Of a stretch of 64,000 nucleotides of DNA, positions 53,012 to 63,284 are shown one piece after another. The DNA comes from Solimonas sp036405815 (lineage in GTDB: Bacteria; Pseudomonadota; Gammaproteobacteria; Nevskiales; Nevskiaceae): assembly GCA_036405815.1 (NCBI GenBank), contig DASWWX010000025.1, forward strand, positions 69,775-133,774. The letters are read 5' to 3'. The notes under the pieces were generated by a model that was not told where the DNA came from, ran no database searches, and saw nothing but the letters and a program-made list of their open reading frames with translations. The translations under genes were made by a program, and so were the position numbers. Numbering within the stretch: the first letter of the stretch is position 1; the number at the start of each line of letters is the position of its first letter.

Positions 53012-54027
53012 CGGGAGGGACGTCGGGCCGCCCCACTGGCGGCAAGGATCAATGTTAACAATTCTTCCCAGGCGGCAGCCTCCTGCCCGGTCTTGACCAG
53101 CTGATCGACGCGCGCGGCGCGGCGGAACCAGCCCAGCGCCTCGCCCGCACGGATGCGCGGCAGCGCCCGCGCATAGCGCGCCTGCTGCGCCCGGAAGATG
53201 CCGGCCGCCTCGCAGGCGGCGGTGGCATCGCGCAGCCGCGCGTACTGCACCGCCGCCTTGGCCAGTTGACGCAAGCTCCAGGCCAGCGCACCCAGCACCT
53301 CCAGCGGATTCAGCCCTTCCTCGCGCAGCCGGTCGAGACTGCGCACCGCGCCGACCGCGTCGCCGTCGAGCACGCGGTCGTTGAGATCAAAGGCCTCGAA
53401 GCGCGCGCTATCGGCCACCGCCTGCGCCAGCGCCTCGGCGTCCACCGTCTGGCCCGGAAATAACAGTGCCAGCTTGTCGATATCCTGCTGCGCGGCCAGC
53501 AGATTGCCCTCGGTGCGCTCGGCCAGCAGCCTCACGGCCTCCGGCTCGGCCTTCACCCCGGCGACGCGCAGCCGTTCCTCGATCCATGCCGGCAGGTCGG
53601 CGCCCTTCACCGGCCACGCATAGACCGAGACGCCGGCCACATCCAGCGCCTTGAACCAGGCGGATTCGCGCTGACGCTTGTCGAGTTCGCCACAGACCAC
53701 CAGCAGCAAGACACCCTGCGGCGGGTGCGAGGCCAGCGCCTGCAGCATCTTCTTGCCGGATTCATCCGGCACGGACGCCATGCGCACCTCGACGATGCGA
53801 TGGCTGGCGAACAGCGACAGGCTGGCGCAACTGTCCGCGAGGCGCTGCCAGTCGAAGCCGCGCTCCACATCCAGCACCTCGCGCTCGGAATAGCCCTGCT
53901 TGCGCGCATGTGCACGAACCGCATCCAGGGTCTCCTGGATCAGCAACGGCTCCTCGCCGGCAACGACGTAGATGGAGGCCAGACCTCGCGCGAGCTGGCT
54001 GGCGATCTGCTGAGGTTTGACTTGCAA
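53008..54027 (-). CDS. holA: DNA polymerase III delta subunit
   Basis: About 339 residues from a TTG at 54027 (reading MQVKPQQIASQLARG), chosen because E. coli HolA starts at the matching place; an ATG at 54075 would add 16 residues and overlap the coq7 start. The clamp-loader fold is visible in IYVVAGEEPLLIQETLDAVRAHA and the collar domain with FEAFDLNDRVLDGDAVGAVR and NPLEVLGALAWSLRQLAK. HolA opens the beta clamp as part of the clamp loader. lptE, often upstream, is absent. Confidence 0.93.
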   Translation of the reverse strand: MQVKPQQIASQLARGLASIYVVAGEEPLLIQETLDAVRAHARKQGYSEREVLDVERGFDWQRLADSCASLSLFASHRIVEVRMASVPDESGKKMLQALASHPPQGVLLLVVCGELDKRQRESAWFKALDVAGVSVYAWPVKGADLPAWIEERLRVAGVKAEPEAVRLLAERTEGNLLAAQQDIDKLALLFPGQTVDAEALAQAVADSARFEAFDLNDRVLDGDAVGAVRSLDRLREEGLNPLEVLGALAWSLRQLAKAAVQYARLRDATAACEAAGIFRAQQARYARALPRIRAGEALGWFRRAARVDQLVKTGQEAAAWEELLTLILAASGAARRPSR

Positions 54028-54073
54028 GGCTTCAGGCGTCCGGAAACAGGCTCGGCATTCTAGAATAGGTGTC

Positions 54074-54718
54074 ATGGAACGCGATTACAGTCCCGCCGAC
54101 CGCCTGATCTCCGGCTTTGCCCGCGGTCTCAGCCGCCTGGCTGGCGAGCACCCGTCCGCGGCTGGCCGCCCCAATCCGGCCGAACGCACGCCGGAAACCG
54201 AGCTGGCCCAGGAACAGCGCCGACACGCCGCCGGGCTGATGCGCGTCAATCACGCCGGCGAAATCGCTGCGCAGGCGCTGTACCAGGGCCAGGCGCTGGT
54301 AGCGCGTAACCCGCGTACGCGCGAGCAGTTGCTGGCCGCGGCGCGCGAGGAGCAGGACCATCTGCGCTGGTGCGAGGAACGGCTCAAGGAACTGGGCGAT
54401 ACGCCCAGCAAACTTCAGCCGTTGTGGTACGCCGGCTCCTTCGCGATCGGCGCGGCTGCCGGCATGGCCGGCGATCGCTGGAGCCTCGGCTTCATCGACG
54501 AAACCGAGCGCCAGGTCTCCGAACATCTCGGCGAACATCTCCAGCAATTGCCGGAAACGGATCGCCGCTCGCGCGCCATCGTCGAAGCGATGCGCGCCGA
54601 TGAGGACCGTCACGGCCGCGAAGCCCGCGAGGCCGGCGGTCGCCCACTGCCCGAGCCGGTGCGCGGCCTGATGCGGCAGGTCGCCAGGATCATGAAGTTC
54701 GGGGCCTACCGGATCTGA
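54074..54718 (+). CDS. coq7: Coq7 demethoxyubiquinone hydroxylase
   Basis: 214 residues. The di-iron ligands follow the Coq7 pattern: RVNHAGEIAAQALYQGQ, EEQDHLRWCEERL, ETERQVSEHLGEHL and DEDRHGREA. It adds the last hydroxyl in ubiquinone synthesis. The enzyme is the di-iron type found in many proteobacteria in place of UbiF. It begins 47 bases from the divergent holA start and ends before a bidirectional terminator shared with speD. Confidence 0.95.
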   Translation: MERDYSPADRLISGFARGLSRLAGEHPSAAGRPNPAERTPETELAQEQRRHAAGLMRVNHAGEIAAQALYQGQALVARNPRTREQLLAAAREEQDHLRWCEERLKELGDTPSKLQPLWYAGSFAIGAAAGMAGDRWSLGFIDETERQVSEHLGEHLQQLPETDRRSRAIVEAMRADEDRHGREAREAGGRPLPEPVRGLMRQVARIMKFGAYRI

Positions 54719-54746
54719 ATCCTCGCGTGCCGGCGACCCCATGAAA

Positions 54747-54775
54747 AAAGCGGCCCGAGGGCCGCTTTTGTTTTG
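54747..54775. terminator. bidirectional terminator between coq7 and speD
   Basis: GCGGCC and GGCCGC form a stem with the tetraloop CGAG, flanked by an A-run on the left and TTTTGTTTT on the right. Each strand therefore has a GC stem followed by a U-run, fitting termination of both coq7 and speD. Confidence 0.9.
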
Positions 54776-54791
54776 CTTCCGCGCCCGGATG

Positions 54792-55607
54792 TCAGCGCGA
54801 GATGTTCATGCCGTAGAAGATCTCGCTGATCTCGTGGTTGACGTTCTCGCGGATCTTCTTGGCATCGCGCGGCGGCAGCTCGGAGACACCCTCGCCGAAC
54901 AGGTAGGTGTCGAGATCCAGTTCCTTCAGTCGCATCTTCGTGTGGAAGATGAATTCCTGATACACGTTGACGTCGATCATCTGATAGCGGTTCCGGATGT
55001 CCGCATTCAGGAAGTCCTGGATCGACTCGACGCTGTGGTCGATGAAGTGCTTGGCACCGCGCACGTTGCGGGTGAAGCCGCGCACTCGGTAGTCCATCAC
55101 GACGATGTCCGACTCGAAGGACTTGATCAGGTAGTTCAAGGCCTTCAGCGGCGAGATCTTGCCGCAGGTCGAAACGTCGATATCGGCACGGAACGTCGAG
55201 ATGCCGTTGTCCGGATGCGTTTCCGGATAGGTGTGCACGGTGATGTGCGACTTGTCGAGGTGCGCGACCACCGATTCCTTGTCGCCCTTCTTCTTGCCGG
55301 GCGTCGGCAGGCCGTCGAGATGGCCTTCGGAGATCAGCATCGTCACCGAGGCACCCTGCGGATCGTAGTCCTGGCGCGCGACGTTGAGGATGTTGGCGCC
55401 GATGATGTGCGCGACTTCCGTGAGGATGTCGGTCAGGCGCTCGGCGTTGTAGGCCTCGTCGATGTACTCGATGTATTCCTGCTGATGCTGCTTGGAGCGC
55501 GCGTAGCAGATGTCGTAGATGTTGAACGACAGCGACTTCGTCAGGTTGTTGAAACCCAGCAGCTTGAGCTTGGGATTATCGGTCCGTTTCGGCTTGGCTT
55601 TGGCCAA
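54792..55607 (-). CDS. speD: S-adenosylmethionine decarboxylase proenzyme
   Basis: About 271 residues from the TTG at 55607, which has GGAG 7 bases upstream; E. coli SpeD has 264. The self-cleavage site is LDKSHITVHTYPE, where the serine becomes the pyruvoyl cofactor, and LLGFNNLTKSLSFNIYDICY marks the N-terminus. This is the long E. coli-type class. The product is the aminopropyl donor for spermidine. No speE is adjacent; the SpeE-like protein at 5246-6112 is distant and divergent in sequence. Confidence 0.95.
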   Translation of the reverse strand: MAKAKPKRTDNPKLKLLGFNNLTKSLSFNIYDICYARSKQHQQEYIEYIDEAYNAERLTDILTEVAHIIGANILNVARQDYDPQGASVTMLISEGHLDGLPTPGKKKGDKESVVAHLDKSHITVHTYPETHPDNGISTFRADIDVSTCGKISPLKALNYLIKSFESDIVVMDYRVRGFTRNVRGAKHFIDHSVESIQDFLNADIRNRYQMIDVNVYQEFIFHTKMRLKELDLDTYLFGEGVSELPPRDAKKIRENVNHEISEIFYGMNISR

Positions 55608-55739
55608 TGCGGTGCTCCGGTAGAGGCCTTGCGCCGGGCCGCAACAGATCCCGGATGCGAGCCCCACCCCGGGACCCGCTGTTTTGGGCGCGGATTATGC
55701 GGCAATTCGACGACAGTCGTGTGAACGCCCGATCGACGG

Positions 55740-56162
55740 TCAGGCCAGCTCGCGCAGCTCGTAGCTGTGCCGGATCGCCACGCCGCCGCGACCGAGCATG
55801 ATCGACGCCGAGCAGTATTTTTCCGCCGAGAGCTCCACTGCGCGCTTGACGTGGTTCTCGGCCAGATCGCGACCGACGACGACGAACTTCATGCGGATTT
55901 CGGTGAACACCTTGGGCTCGGTCTCGGCACGGTCGGCCTCGAGTTCCACCCAACAATCGACCACCGCCTGACGCGACTTACGCAGGATCAGCACCACATC
56001 GACCGCCGAGCAGGCGCCCACGCCCATCAGCAGCAGTTCCATCGGTCGCGGGCCGAGGTTGCGACCGCCGATCTCCGGCGGACCATCGGCGACGATGGCG
56101 TGACCGCTGCCGCTTTCGGCGATGAAGGTGGCACCTTCGGTCCATTTCACGCGTGCTTTCAA
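55740..56162 (-). CDS. OsmC family protein (YhfA-like)
   Basis: 140 residues from a TTG at 56162, with GGAGG 5 bases upstream. It has the two OsmC cysteines: GACSAVDVVLILRK and EKYCSASIML, which in OsmC/Ohr proteins reduce peroxides. It is divergent from crp, the location of yhfA in E. coli, supporting the YhfA subgroup, whose role is unclear. Confidence 0.9.
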   Translation of the reverse strand: MKARVKWTEGATFIAESGSGHAIVADGPPEIGGRNLGPRPMELLLMGVGACSAVDVVLILRKSRQAVVDCWVELEADRAETEPKVFTEIRMKFVVVGRDLAENHVKRAVELSAEKYCSASIMLGRGGVAIRHSYELRELA

Positions 56163-56247
56163 AACCGCCTCCGGCTGCTGACTGCGAGTTAATGCTATTT
56201 TGCGGCCAATCAGTGCGTTGGGCCAAACGGGAGCGGGGAGTTCAGGG
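56163..56247. promoter_or_regulatory. divergent osmC-family/crp control region
   Basis: This 85-base gap must hold both promoters. On the plus strand TGCTATTTT at 56193-56201 resembles an extended -10 for crp; no good -35 is visible. crp genes are often autoregulated, but I see no clear CRP site. Confidence 0.35.
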
Positions 56248-56871
<624 letters not shown>

Positions 56872-56878
56872 GCGCGCA

Positions 56879-56908
56879 CCGGGCTCATCATGCCCGGCGC
56901 GATCTTTT
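56879..56908. terminator. hairpin between crp and trpC
   Basis: CCGGGC and GCCCGG form a 6-bp stem (extendable with flanking GC pairs) around a 7-base loop, followed on the plus strand by ATCTTTTC. It suits termination of crp; the convergent trp transcript may use it too. Confidence 0.6.
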
Positions 56909-56917
56909 CAGTGGGTT

Positions 56918-57715
56918 TCAGGCGACGAGGCGGCGCAGCGCCTCGCCGGGCCGCGGCTGACGCATCAACGACTCGCCGATCAGGAAACGGTGCACGTGCG
57001 CACCGCGCATGCGCGCGACATCCGCCGGCACGCCGATGCCGCTCTCGGTGACGACCTGCAGCCCCGTCGGCAGCCGCGCCAGCAAATCCAGCGTCGTCTC
57101 CAGGCGCGTCTCGAAGGTGCGCAGGTTTCGGTTGTTGACACCCAGTAGCCAGTCCCGGCCCAGGTCCACGGCCAGCACGGCGTCCAGCTCGGCCGCGTCG
57201 TGCACTTCCACCAGCACGTCCAGGTTCCAGGCGCGCGCGCAGGCGTGCAGGGCCTTGAGCCGCGCTGGTTCCAATGCGGCCGCGATCAGCAGCACGCAGT
57301 CGGCACCGATCGCGCGCGCTTCGACGATCTGCGCCTCGTCGATCAGGAAGTCCTTGCGGATCGCCGGCAACGCGCACGCGGCGCGTGCCTGCACCAGAAA
57401 GGCGTTGTGGCCCTGGAAGAATTTCTCATCGGTCAGCACCGACAGGCAGGCCGCGCCACCCTGCGCGTACTCGCGCGCAATCCACGCCGGATCAAAGTCC
57501 TCGCGGATCAGGCCCTTGCTCGGCGAGGCGCGCTTGATCTCGGCGATGACGCCGGCCTGACCGACCGCGACCTTTTCGTCGAGCGCGCGGATGAAGCCGC
57601 GCGGCGCGTCGGCGGCGCGCGCCAGGTCTTCCAGCGCGCTGCGCGAATAGCGCTGATTGAGCAGCGCGATCTCCTCGCGCTTGCGCGCCAGGATCGTGTC
57701 AAGGATATCGGCCAT
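56918..57715 (-). CDS. trpC: indole-3-glycerol phosphate synthase
   Basis: 265 residues, a single-function TIM barrel: VIAEIKRASPSKGLIRED near 56-73 with the catalytic lysine, LSVLTDEKFFQG, IRKDFLIDEAQI, LLGVNNRNLRTF and VTESGIG. It is separate from TrpF, unlike the E. coli fusion. Its start shares one base with the trpD stop (TGATG), so it is coupled within trpEGDC, of which it is the last gene. Confidence 0.97.
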   Translation of the reverse strand: MADILDTILARKREEIALLNQRYSRSALEDLARAADAPRGFIRALDEKVAVGQAGVIAEIKRASPSKGLIREDFDPAWIAREYAQGGAACLSVLTDEKFFQGHNAFLVQARAACALPAIRKDFLIDEAQIVEARAIGADCVLLIAAALEPARLKALHACARAWNLDVLVEVHDAAELDAVLAVDLGRDWLLGVNNRNLRTFETRLETTLDLLARLPTGLQVVTESGIGVPADVARMRGAHVHRFLIGESLMRQPRPGEALRRLVA

Positions 57716-58751
57716 CAGCCGCTCTCCTTCACGCGACGCGTGGCGCTGACGAACTCATCGAGCTTCACGCGCGCCGCGCCGCTCTGCATCGCTTCGCGCG
57801 CCTTGGCGATACCGGCCTCGATGCTGTCGGCGACGCCGGCGACGTACAGCGCCGCGCCGGCATTCAGCGCGACGATGTCGCGGCCGACACCCGGACGATT
57901 TTCCAGCGCCTCGAGCACGCGCGCCTTCGATTCCTGTGCGTCGGCAACGCGCAGGTTCTGGCTGCCGGCCATGCGCAGACCGAAATCCTCGGGATGGACG
58001 TCGTATTCGCGTAGCGTGCCGCCGCGCAACTCGCCGACCATCGTCGAAGCGCCCAGCGTGATCTCGTCCATGTTGTCGCGACCCCAGACCACCATCGCGT
58101 TCTTCACGCCCAGGCGTTCGAGCACGCGGATCTGGATGCCGACGAGGTCCGGATGGAACACGCCCATCAGGATGTTCGGCGCATTGGCCGGGTTGGTCAG
58201 TGGGCCGAGGATGTTGAAGATCGTGCGCACGCCCATTTCCTTGCGCACCGGCGCGACCGCCTTCATCGCCGGATGATGGTTGGGCGCGAACATGAAGCCG
58301 ATGCCGCAGGCCTCGATGCAGCTCGCCACCTGTTCCGGCTGCAGGTCGATGACCGCGCCGAGCGCTTCGAGCACGTCGGCGCTGCCGGACTTGGACGACA
58401 CGCTGCGGTTGCCGTGCTTGGCGACCTTGCCGCCGGCCGCCGCGACCACGAAGCAGGACGCCGTCGAGATGTTGAAGCTGTGCGCACCGTCACCGCCGGT
58501 GCCGACCACGTCGACGAAATGCGGATCGGGCTTGGTGACGACCTTGCGCGACAGCTCGCGCATCACCTGCGCGGCTGCCGCGATCTCGCCGACGGTCTCC
58601 TTCTTCACCCGCAGGCCGGTGAGGATCGCCGCCGTCATCACCGGCGAGACCTCGCCGCGCATGATGCTGCGCATCAGCTCAACCATCTCGTCGTGGAAGA
58701 TCTCGCGGTGCTCGATGGTCCGTTGCAATGCTTCCTGCGGAGTGATCGCCA

Positions 58752-58752
<1 letters not shown>
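57715..58752 (-). CDS. trpD: anthranilate phosphoribosyltransferase
   Basis: 345 residues. The substrate-binding motif GTGGDGAHSFNIST and KHGNRSVSSKSGSADVLEALG are complete. The ATG at 58752 gives the normal N-terminus MAITPQEALQRTIEHREI and shares one base with the trpG stop. It joins anthranilate to phosphoribosyl pyrophosphate in tryptophan synthesis. Confidence 0.97.
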
Positions 58753-59333
<581 letters not shown>

Positions 59334-59337
59334 AGCG

Positions 59338-60789
59338 TCAGACTCCCGATCCGGCGCGTTGTGCTTGAGCCGCCGCCGTCATCATCGCGCGCGCCTTGTT
59401 CATGGTTTCGTCCCATTCGGATTGCGGCACGGAGTCGGCGACGACGCCGCAGCCGGCCTGCACGTGGACCTGGCCGTCCTTGATCACGGCAGTGCGGATC
59501 GCGATCGCGGTGTCCATGTTGCCGTCCCAGCCGAGATAGCCGACCGCGCCGCCGTAGATGCCACGCTTGACCGGCTCGACCTCGTCGATGATCTCCATCG
59601 CGCGCACCTTCGGCGCACCCGACAGCGTGCCGGCCGGGAACGTCGCCGCCAGCGCGTCGAGCGCGTCGAGGCCCGGCTTCAGGCGGCCGTCGACGTTGGA
59701 GACGATGTGCATGACATGGCTGTAGCGCTCGATCACCATCTTCTCGCTGAGGCGCACGCTGCCGGTTTCCGACACGCGGCCGACATCGTTGCGGCCGAGG
59801 TCGATCAGCATCAGGTGCTCGGCAACCTCCTTGGGGTCGGCCAGCAGGTCCTGCTCATAGGCATGGTCCTGTTCCGGCGTCGCGCCGCGCGGACGCGTGC
59901 CGGCGATCGGACGCACCGTCACCTGCCCGTCCTGCACGCGCACCAGGATTTCCGGCGAGGAACCGACGACGTGATGGTCGCCGAGGTCCATGCAGTACAG
60001 GTACGGCGACGGGTTCAGGCGGCGGATCGCGCGGTACAGCTGCGACGGGTCGGCCGTGAAGGGCGCGCTCAGGCGCTGCGACGGCACGACCTGCATGCAG
60101 TCGCCGGCGGCGATGTAGTCCTGGATTTTTTGCACCGACTGCTTGAACGGCACCTCGCCGAAGGAGGAGACGAAGTCCAGCGGCTGCGGATTCGATACCA
60201 GCGGCGCCGGACGTACCGGCGTCGGCTGCGCCAGTGCGGCCTGGATCTCGTCCAGTCGGTGACGCGCGCGCGCCATGCCGACCTCGTCCGACGGGTCGGC
60301 GTGGGTGACGATGGTCAAGGTCGCGCGCAGGCTGTCGAACACGACCAGTTCGTCGGCCACCATCAGCAGGATGTCCGGCGTGCCGGTCTCGTCCTGCGGC
60401 TGCGTCGCTTGCAGGCGCGGCTCGAAGTAGCGCACGCAGTCGTAGCCGAAGTAGCCAACCAGGCCGCCGGAGAAGCGCGGCAGTTTCGGATCGGGCTGCA
60501 CGCGATAGCGCGCGGCCTGCGTCCGCACCCAGACCAGCGGGTCGTCGATCTGTTCGGTGTGGATCACGGCGCCATCACGCGAGACGGTCGCGGTGCGGCC
60601 GCTGACGCGCAGCACTTCGCGAGACGGCAGGCCGATGAAGGAGTAACGGCCCCACTGCTCGCCGCCCTGCATCGATTCGAGCAGGAACGAGTACGGCTTG
60701 TCGGCGAGTTTCAGATAGGCGCCGACCGGTGTGTCGAGGTCGCCGGGGAGTTCGCGCGTGAGCGCGATGCGGTTGTAGGCAGAATTCAT
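59338..60789 (-). CDS. trpE: anthranilate synthase component I
   Basis: 483 residues. The N-terminal feedback site includes YSFLLESMQGGEQWGRYSFIG, with the LLES motif that binds tryptophan. The chorismate site has PIAGTRPRGATPEQD and ATFPAGTLSGAPKVRAMEII. It converts chorismate to anthranilate with TrpG. The ATG at 60789 has no good ribosome-binding site. Just upstream lies the leader peptide and terminator described next, so expression should respond both to tryptophan binding and to attenuation. Confidence 0.97.
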   Translation of the reverse strand: MNSAYNRIALTRELPGDLDTPVGAYLKLADKPYSFLLESMQGGEQWGRYSFIGLPSREVLRVSGRTATVSRDGAVIHTEQIDDPLVWVRTQAARYRVQPDPKLPRFSGGLVGYFGYDCVRYFEPRLQATQPQDETGTPDILLMVADELVVFDSLRATLTIVTHADPSDEVGMARARHRLDEIQAALAQPTPVRPAPLVSNPQPLDFVSSFGEVPFKQSVQKIQDYIAAGDCMQVVPSQRLSAPFTADPSQLYRAIRRLNPSPYLYCMDLGDHHVVGSSPEILVRVQDGQVTVRPIAGTRPRGATPEQDHAYEQDLLADPKEVAEHLMLIDLGRNDVGRVSETGSVRLSEKMVIERYSHVMHIVSNVDGRLKPGLDALDALAATFPAGTLSGAPKVRAMEIIDEVEPVKRGIYGGAVGYLGWDGNMDTAIAIRTAVIKDGQVHVQAGCGVVADSVPQSEWDETMNKARAMMTAAAQAQRAGSGV

Positions 60790-60805
60790 GTTCGGGGTAC
60801 GGCTG

Positions 60806-60833
60806 CGAAATAAGACGCGCCTTCACGGCGCGC
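60806..60833 (-). terminator. trp attenuator terminator hairpin
   Basis: On the minus strand CGCGCC-GTGAA-GGCGCG is followed by TCTTATTT, a short intrinsic terminator ending about 19 bases before the trpE ATG. It lies downstream of the leader peptide stop (60868) and of a second 7-bp hairpin (CGGAACG with CGTTCCG, 60844-60865). Confidence 0.75.
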
Positions 60834-60867
60834 GGGTGCACAACGGAACGGGATCAGACGTTCCGGG

Positions 60868-60915
60868 TCACCATCGCCAGCCGAGACGCGCAGCAGTCAC
60901 TGCCATGATCTTCAT
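60868..60915 (-). CDS. trpL: trp leader peptide (attenuation)
   Basis: A 15-codon frame reads MKIMAVTAARLGWRW then TGA. Two Trp codons in the last three sense positions, TGG CGA TGG TGA, is the arrangement expected of a tryptophan leader peptide; Trp codons are rare, so chance is unlikely. It starts 3 bases after the rpe stop and ends 78 bases before trpE, with hairpins between. Ribosome stalling at the Trp codons when charged tRNA-Trp is scarce would favour read-through into trpEGDC. A second in-frame ATG at 60906 would give a 12-codon peptide. No strong ribosome-binding site is visible within the 3' end of rpe. Confidence 0.75.
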   Translation of the reverse strand: MKIMAVTAARLGWRW

Positions 60916-60918
60916 GGT

Positions 60919-61596
60919 TCAGGCCGCCTTGGCAATTTCGTCGCGCATGGCGGCGATTGTAGCCGCATAGTCCTTCGCACCGAAAATCGCCGAGCCGGCG
61001 ACGAAGGTGTCGGCGCCGGCGGCGGCGATATCGCGGATGTTGTCGACCTTGACCCCGCCGTCGATCTCCAGGCGGATTTCCCGTCCCGAGGCGTCGATCA
61101 GCTGGCGCGCCTCGCGCAGCTTGTCCAGCGCCGTCGGGATGAACGACTGGCCGCCGAAGCCGGGGTTGACCGACATCAGCAGCACCATGTCGACCTTGTC
61201 GATCACGTAACGAAGCACGTCCAGCGGCGTCGCCGGATTGAACACCAGGCCGGACTTGCAGCCGGCGTCGCGGATCGCCTGCAGGCTGCGGTCGACGTGG
61301 CGTGTGGCTTCCGGGTGGAAGGTGATGTAGGTAGCGCCGGCCTTGGCGAACAGCTGCGCTAGCGCGTCCACCGGTTCCACCATCAGGTGCACGTCGATCG
61401 GCGCGGTGACGCCGTACTTGCGCAGCGCCTCGCACAGCGTCGGGCCGAAGGTCAGATTCGGCACGTAATGGTTGTCCATCACGTCGAAGTGGACGATGTC
61501 GGCACCGGCCGTCAGCACGCGCGTCACGTCCTCGCCCAGCCGCGCGAGGTCGGCGGACAGGATGCTGGGGGCGATCAGCGGGGCGAGCTTGGCCAT
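60919..61596 (-). CDS. rpe: ribulose-phosphate 3-epimerase
   Basis: 225 residues, a TIM barrel with IAPSILSADLARLGEDV, the metal ligands in HFDVMDNHYVPN and DVHLMVEPVD, LMSVNPGFGGQSFI and LEIDGGVKVDNI. It interconverts ribulose-5-phosphate and xylulose-5-phosphate. The ATG at 61596 is chosen to give the family N-terminus. It precedes the trp leader directly; the gph gene that often follows rpe is absent, so rpe and trpEGDC may share a transcript. Confidence 0.96.
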   Translation of the reverse strand: MAKLAPLIAPSILSADLARLGEDVTRVLTAGADIVHFDVMDNHYVPNLTFGPTLCEALRKYGVTAPIDVHLMVEPVDALAQLFAKAGATYITFHPEATRHVDRSLQAIRDAGCKSGLVFNPATPLDVLRYVIDKVDMVLLMSVNPGFGGQSFIPTALDKLREARQLIDASGREIRLEIDGGVKVDNIRDIAAAGADTFVAGSAIFGAKDYAATIAAMRDEIAKAA

Positions 61597-61732
61597 GGGG
61601 CGATCCGGAGAAACGCTCGGGGAACGGGCGCGCATTATTCCAGATTCCGCCCGTGCCCCGGCAACGGCGCCCCCGACGGCGGCGCGCGGGCCGGTTCCTT
61701 ACAATGCGCGCTTTCCCGCTGCCGCCTCAGAC

Positions 61733-62617
61733 ATGACCGCGCTCTACGAATCCACGCTCACCAGCATCCCGCGCCTGCACAAGGGCAAGGTGCGCGACAT
61801 CTACGCGCTGGGCGAGCGCCACATGCTGATCGTCACCAGCGATCGCCTGTCGGCGTTCGACGTGATCCTGCCGCAGCCGATCCCCGGCAAGGGCGCGGTG
61901 CTGACCGCGGTCAGCAACTTCTGGATGGACCGTTTTTCGTCCCTGCTGCCCAATCACCTGGCGCCGGACGTGGATCTGTCGACGTACCTGACGCCGGCCG
62001 AGCTGGAACAGGTCAAGGGCCGCAGCAATGTCGTGCGCAAGCTCAGGGCGCTGCCGATCGAGGCCGTGGCCCGCGGCTACCTCATCGGCAGCGGCTGGAA
62101 GGACTACCAGAAAACCGGCGCCGTCTGCGGCATCACCCTGCCCCCCGGCCTGCCGCTGGCCGGCCAGCTGCCGGAGCCGATCTTCACGCCGGCCGACAAG
62201 GCGCCGGTCGGCCAGCACGACGAGAACATTTCCTTTGCCGACGTGGTGCAGCGCATCGGCAAGGACCTGGCGAACCAGGTGCGCGACACCACGCTGCGCA
62301 TCTACCGCGAGGCCAGCGACTACGCGCGCACGCGCGGCATCATCATCGCCGACACCAAGTTCGAATTCGGCGTCGACGAGGCCGGCACGCTGCACCTGAT
62401 CGACGAGGCGCTGACGCCGGACTCCTCGCGCTTCTGGCCGGCCGAAACCTACCAGCCGGGCATCAGCCCGCCGAGCTTCGACAAGCAGTTCGTGCGTGAT
62501 TACCTGGAAACGCTGGACTGGGACAAGAAGGCCCCGGGCCCAACGCTGCCGGCCGACGTCATCGAGAAAAGCGCCGCCAAGTACCGCGAGGCGCAGCGCT
62601 TGCTCACCGGCGCGTAA
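61733..62617 (+). CDS. purC: phosphoribosylaminoimidazole-succinocarboxamide synthase
   Basis: 294 residues, the longer form of the enzyme. Motifs: LHKGKVRDIYALGERHMLIVTSDRLSAFD split over the first 45 residues, EAVARGYLIGSGWKDYQ, the substrate segment DENISFADVV, and IIADTKFEFGVDE. It joins aspartate to CAIR in purine synthesis. It is divergent from rpe. A possible -10 (TACAAT at 61699-61704) lies about 29 bases before the ATG. Confidence 0.96.
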   Translation: MTALYESTLTSIPRLHKGKVRDIYALGERHMLIVTSDRLSAFDVILPQPIPGKGAVLTAVSNFWMDRFSSLLPNHLAPDVDLSTYLTPAELEQVKGRSNVVRKLRALPIEAVARGYLIGSGWKDYQKTGAVCGITLPPGLPLAGQLPEPIFTPADKAPVGQHDENISFADVVQRIGKDLANQVRDTTLRIYREASDYARTRGIIIADTKFEFGVDEAGTLHLIDEALTPDSSRFWPAETYQPGISPPSFDKQFVRDYLETLDWDKKAPGPTLPADVIEKSAAKYREAQRLLTGA

Positions 62618-62629
62618 CGCGCTGACGCC

Positions 62630-63223
62630 ATGACCTTCATCTCGGCCGCCGTACTGTTGTTCCTGGTCATGGACCCGCTGGGCAACGTGCCGCTGTTCCT
62701 GTCAGCGCTCAAATCCGTGCCGCCGGAACGCCAGCGCGCGGTGATCCTGCGCGAGATGTGCATCGCCCTGCTCGTGCTGCTGCTGTTCCTGTTCCTCGGT
62801 GGCCAGATGCTGCGCCTGCTGGGGCTGTCCGAGCCCGCGCTGTCGGCAGCCGGCGGCATCATCCTGATGATCATCGCGCTGCGCATGGTGTTCCCGTCGC
62901 GCGAGCACTCGCTCGCCGAGCCGGTCACCACCGAGCCCTTCATCGTGCCGCTGGCGATCCCGTACATGGCCGGCCCGTCGGCGATGGCGACCGTGCTGCT
63001 GCTGATGAGCCGCGAGCCGGCACGCTGGATGGAATGGACCGGCGCCGTGCTGCTGGCCTGGGCGCTGTGCCTGCCGGTCATGCTGCTGTCGCCACGCCTC
63101 AAGCGCGCGCTCGGCGACCGCGGGCTGACCGCGATCGAACGCCTGATGGGCCTGATCCTGGTCACGATCGCGGTGGAGATGCTGCTCGGCGGCATTGCCC
63201 AGTGGTGGGCCGCGCACCGCTGA
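62630..63223 (+). CDS. MarC/YhgN family integral membrane protein
   Basis: 197 residues with six membrane helices and the family segments FLVMDPLGNVPLFLSALK and PLAIPYMAGPSAMATVLLL. MarC-family proteins are conserved in the inner membrane; the old link to multiple antibiotic resistance has been withdrawn and the function is unknown. It follows purC by 12 bases. Confidence 0.93.
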   Translation: MTFISAAVLLFLVMDPLGNVPLFLSALKSVPPERQRAVILREMCIALLVLLLFLFLGGQMLRLLGLSEPALSAAGGIILMIIALRMVFPSREHSLAEPVTTEPFIVPLAIPYMAGPSAMATVLLLMSREPARWMEWTGAVLLAWALCLPVMLLSPRLKRALGDRGLTAIERLMGLILVTIAVEMLLGGIAQWWAAHR

Positions 63224-63284
63224 AGGCACCGCGACGGCAGGCTGCTATCCTCGCGGCAGTTCCTTTTCCGCCTGGAGACTTCGC

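Noticed and set aside
60868..60906. Shorter trp leader starting at the second ATG (60906)
   Set aside because: Equally in frame, but the ATG at 60915 gives a length nearer to known leaders; neither has a clear ribosome-binding site, so the choice is tentative.
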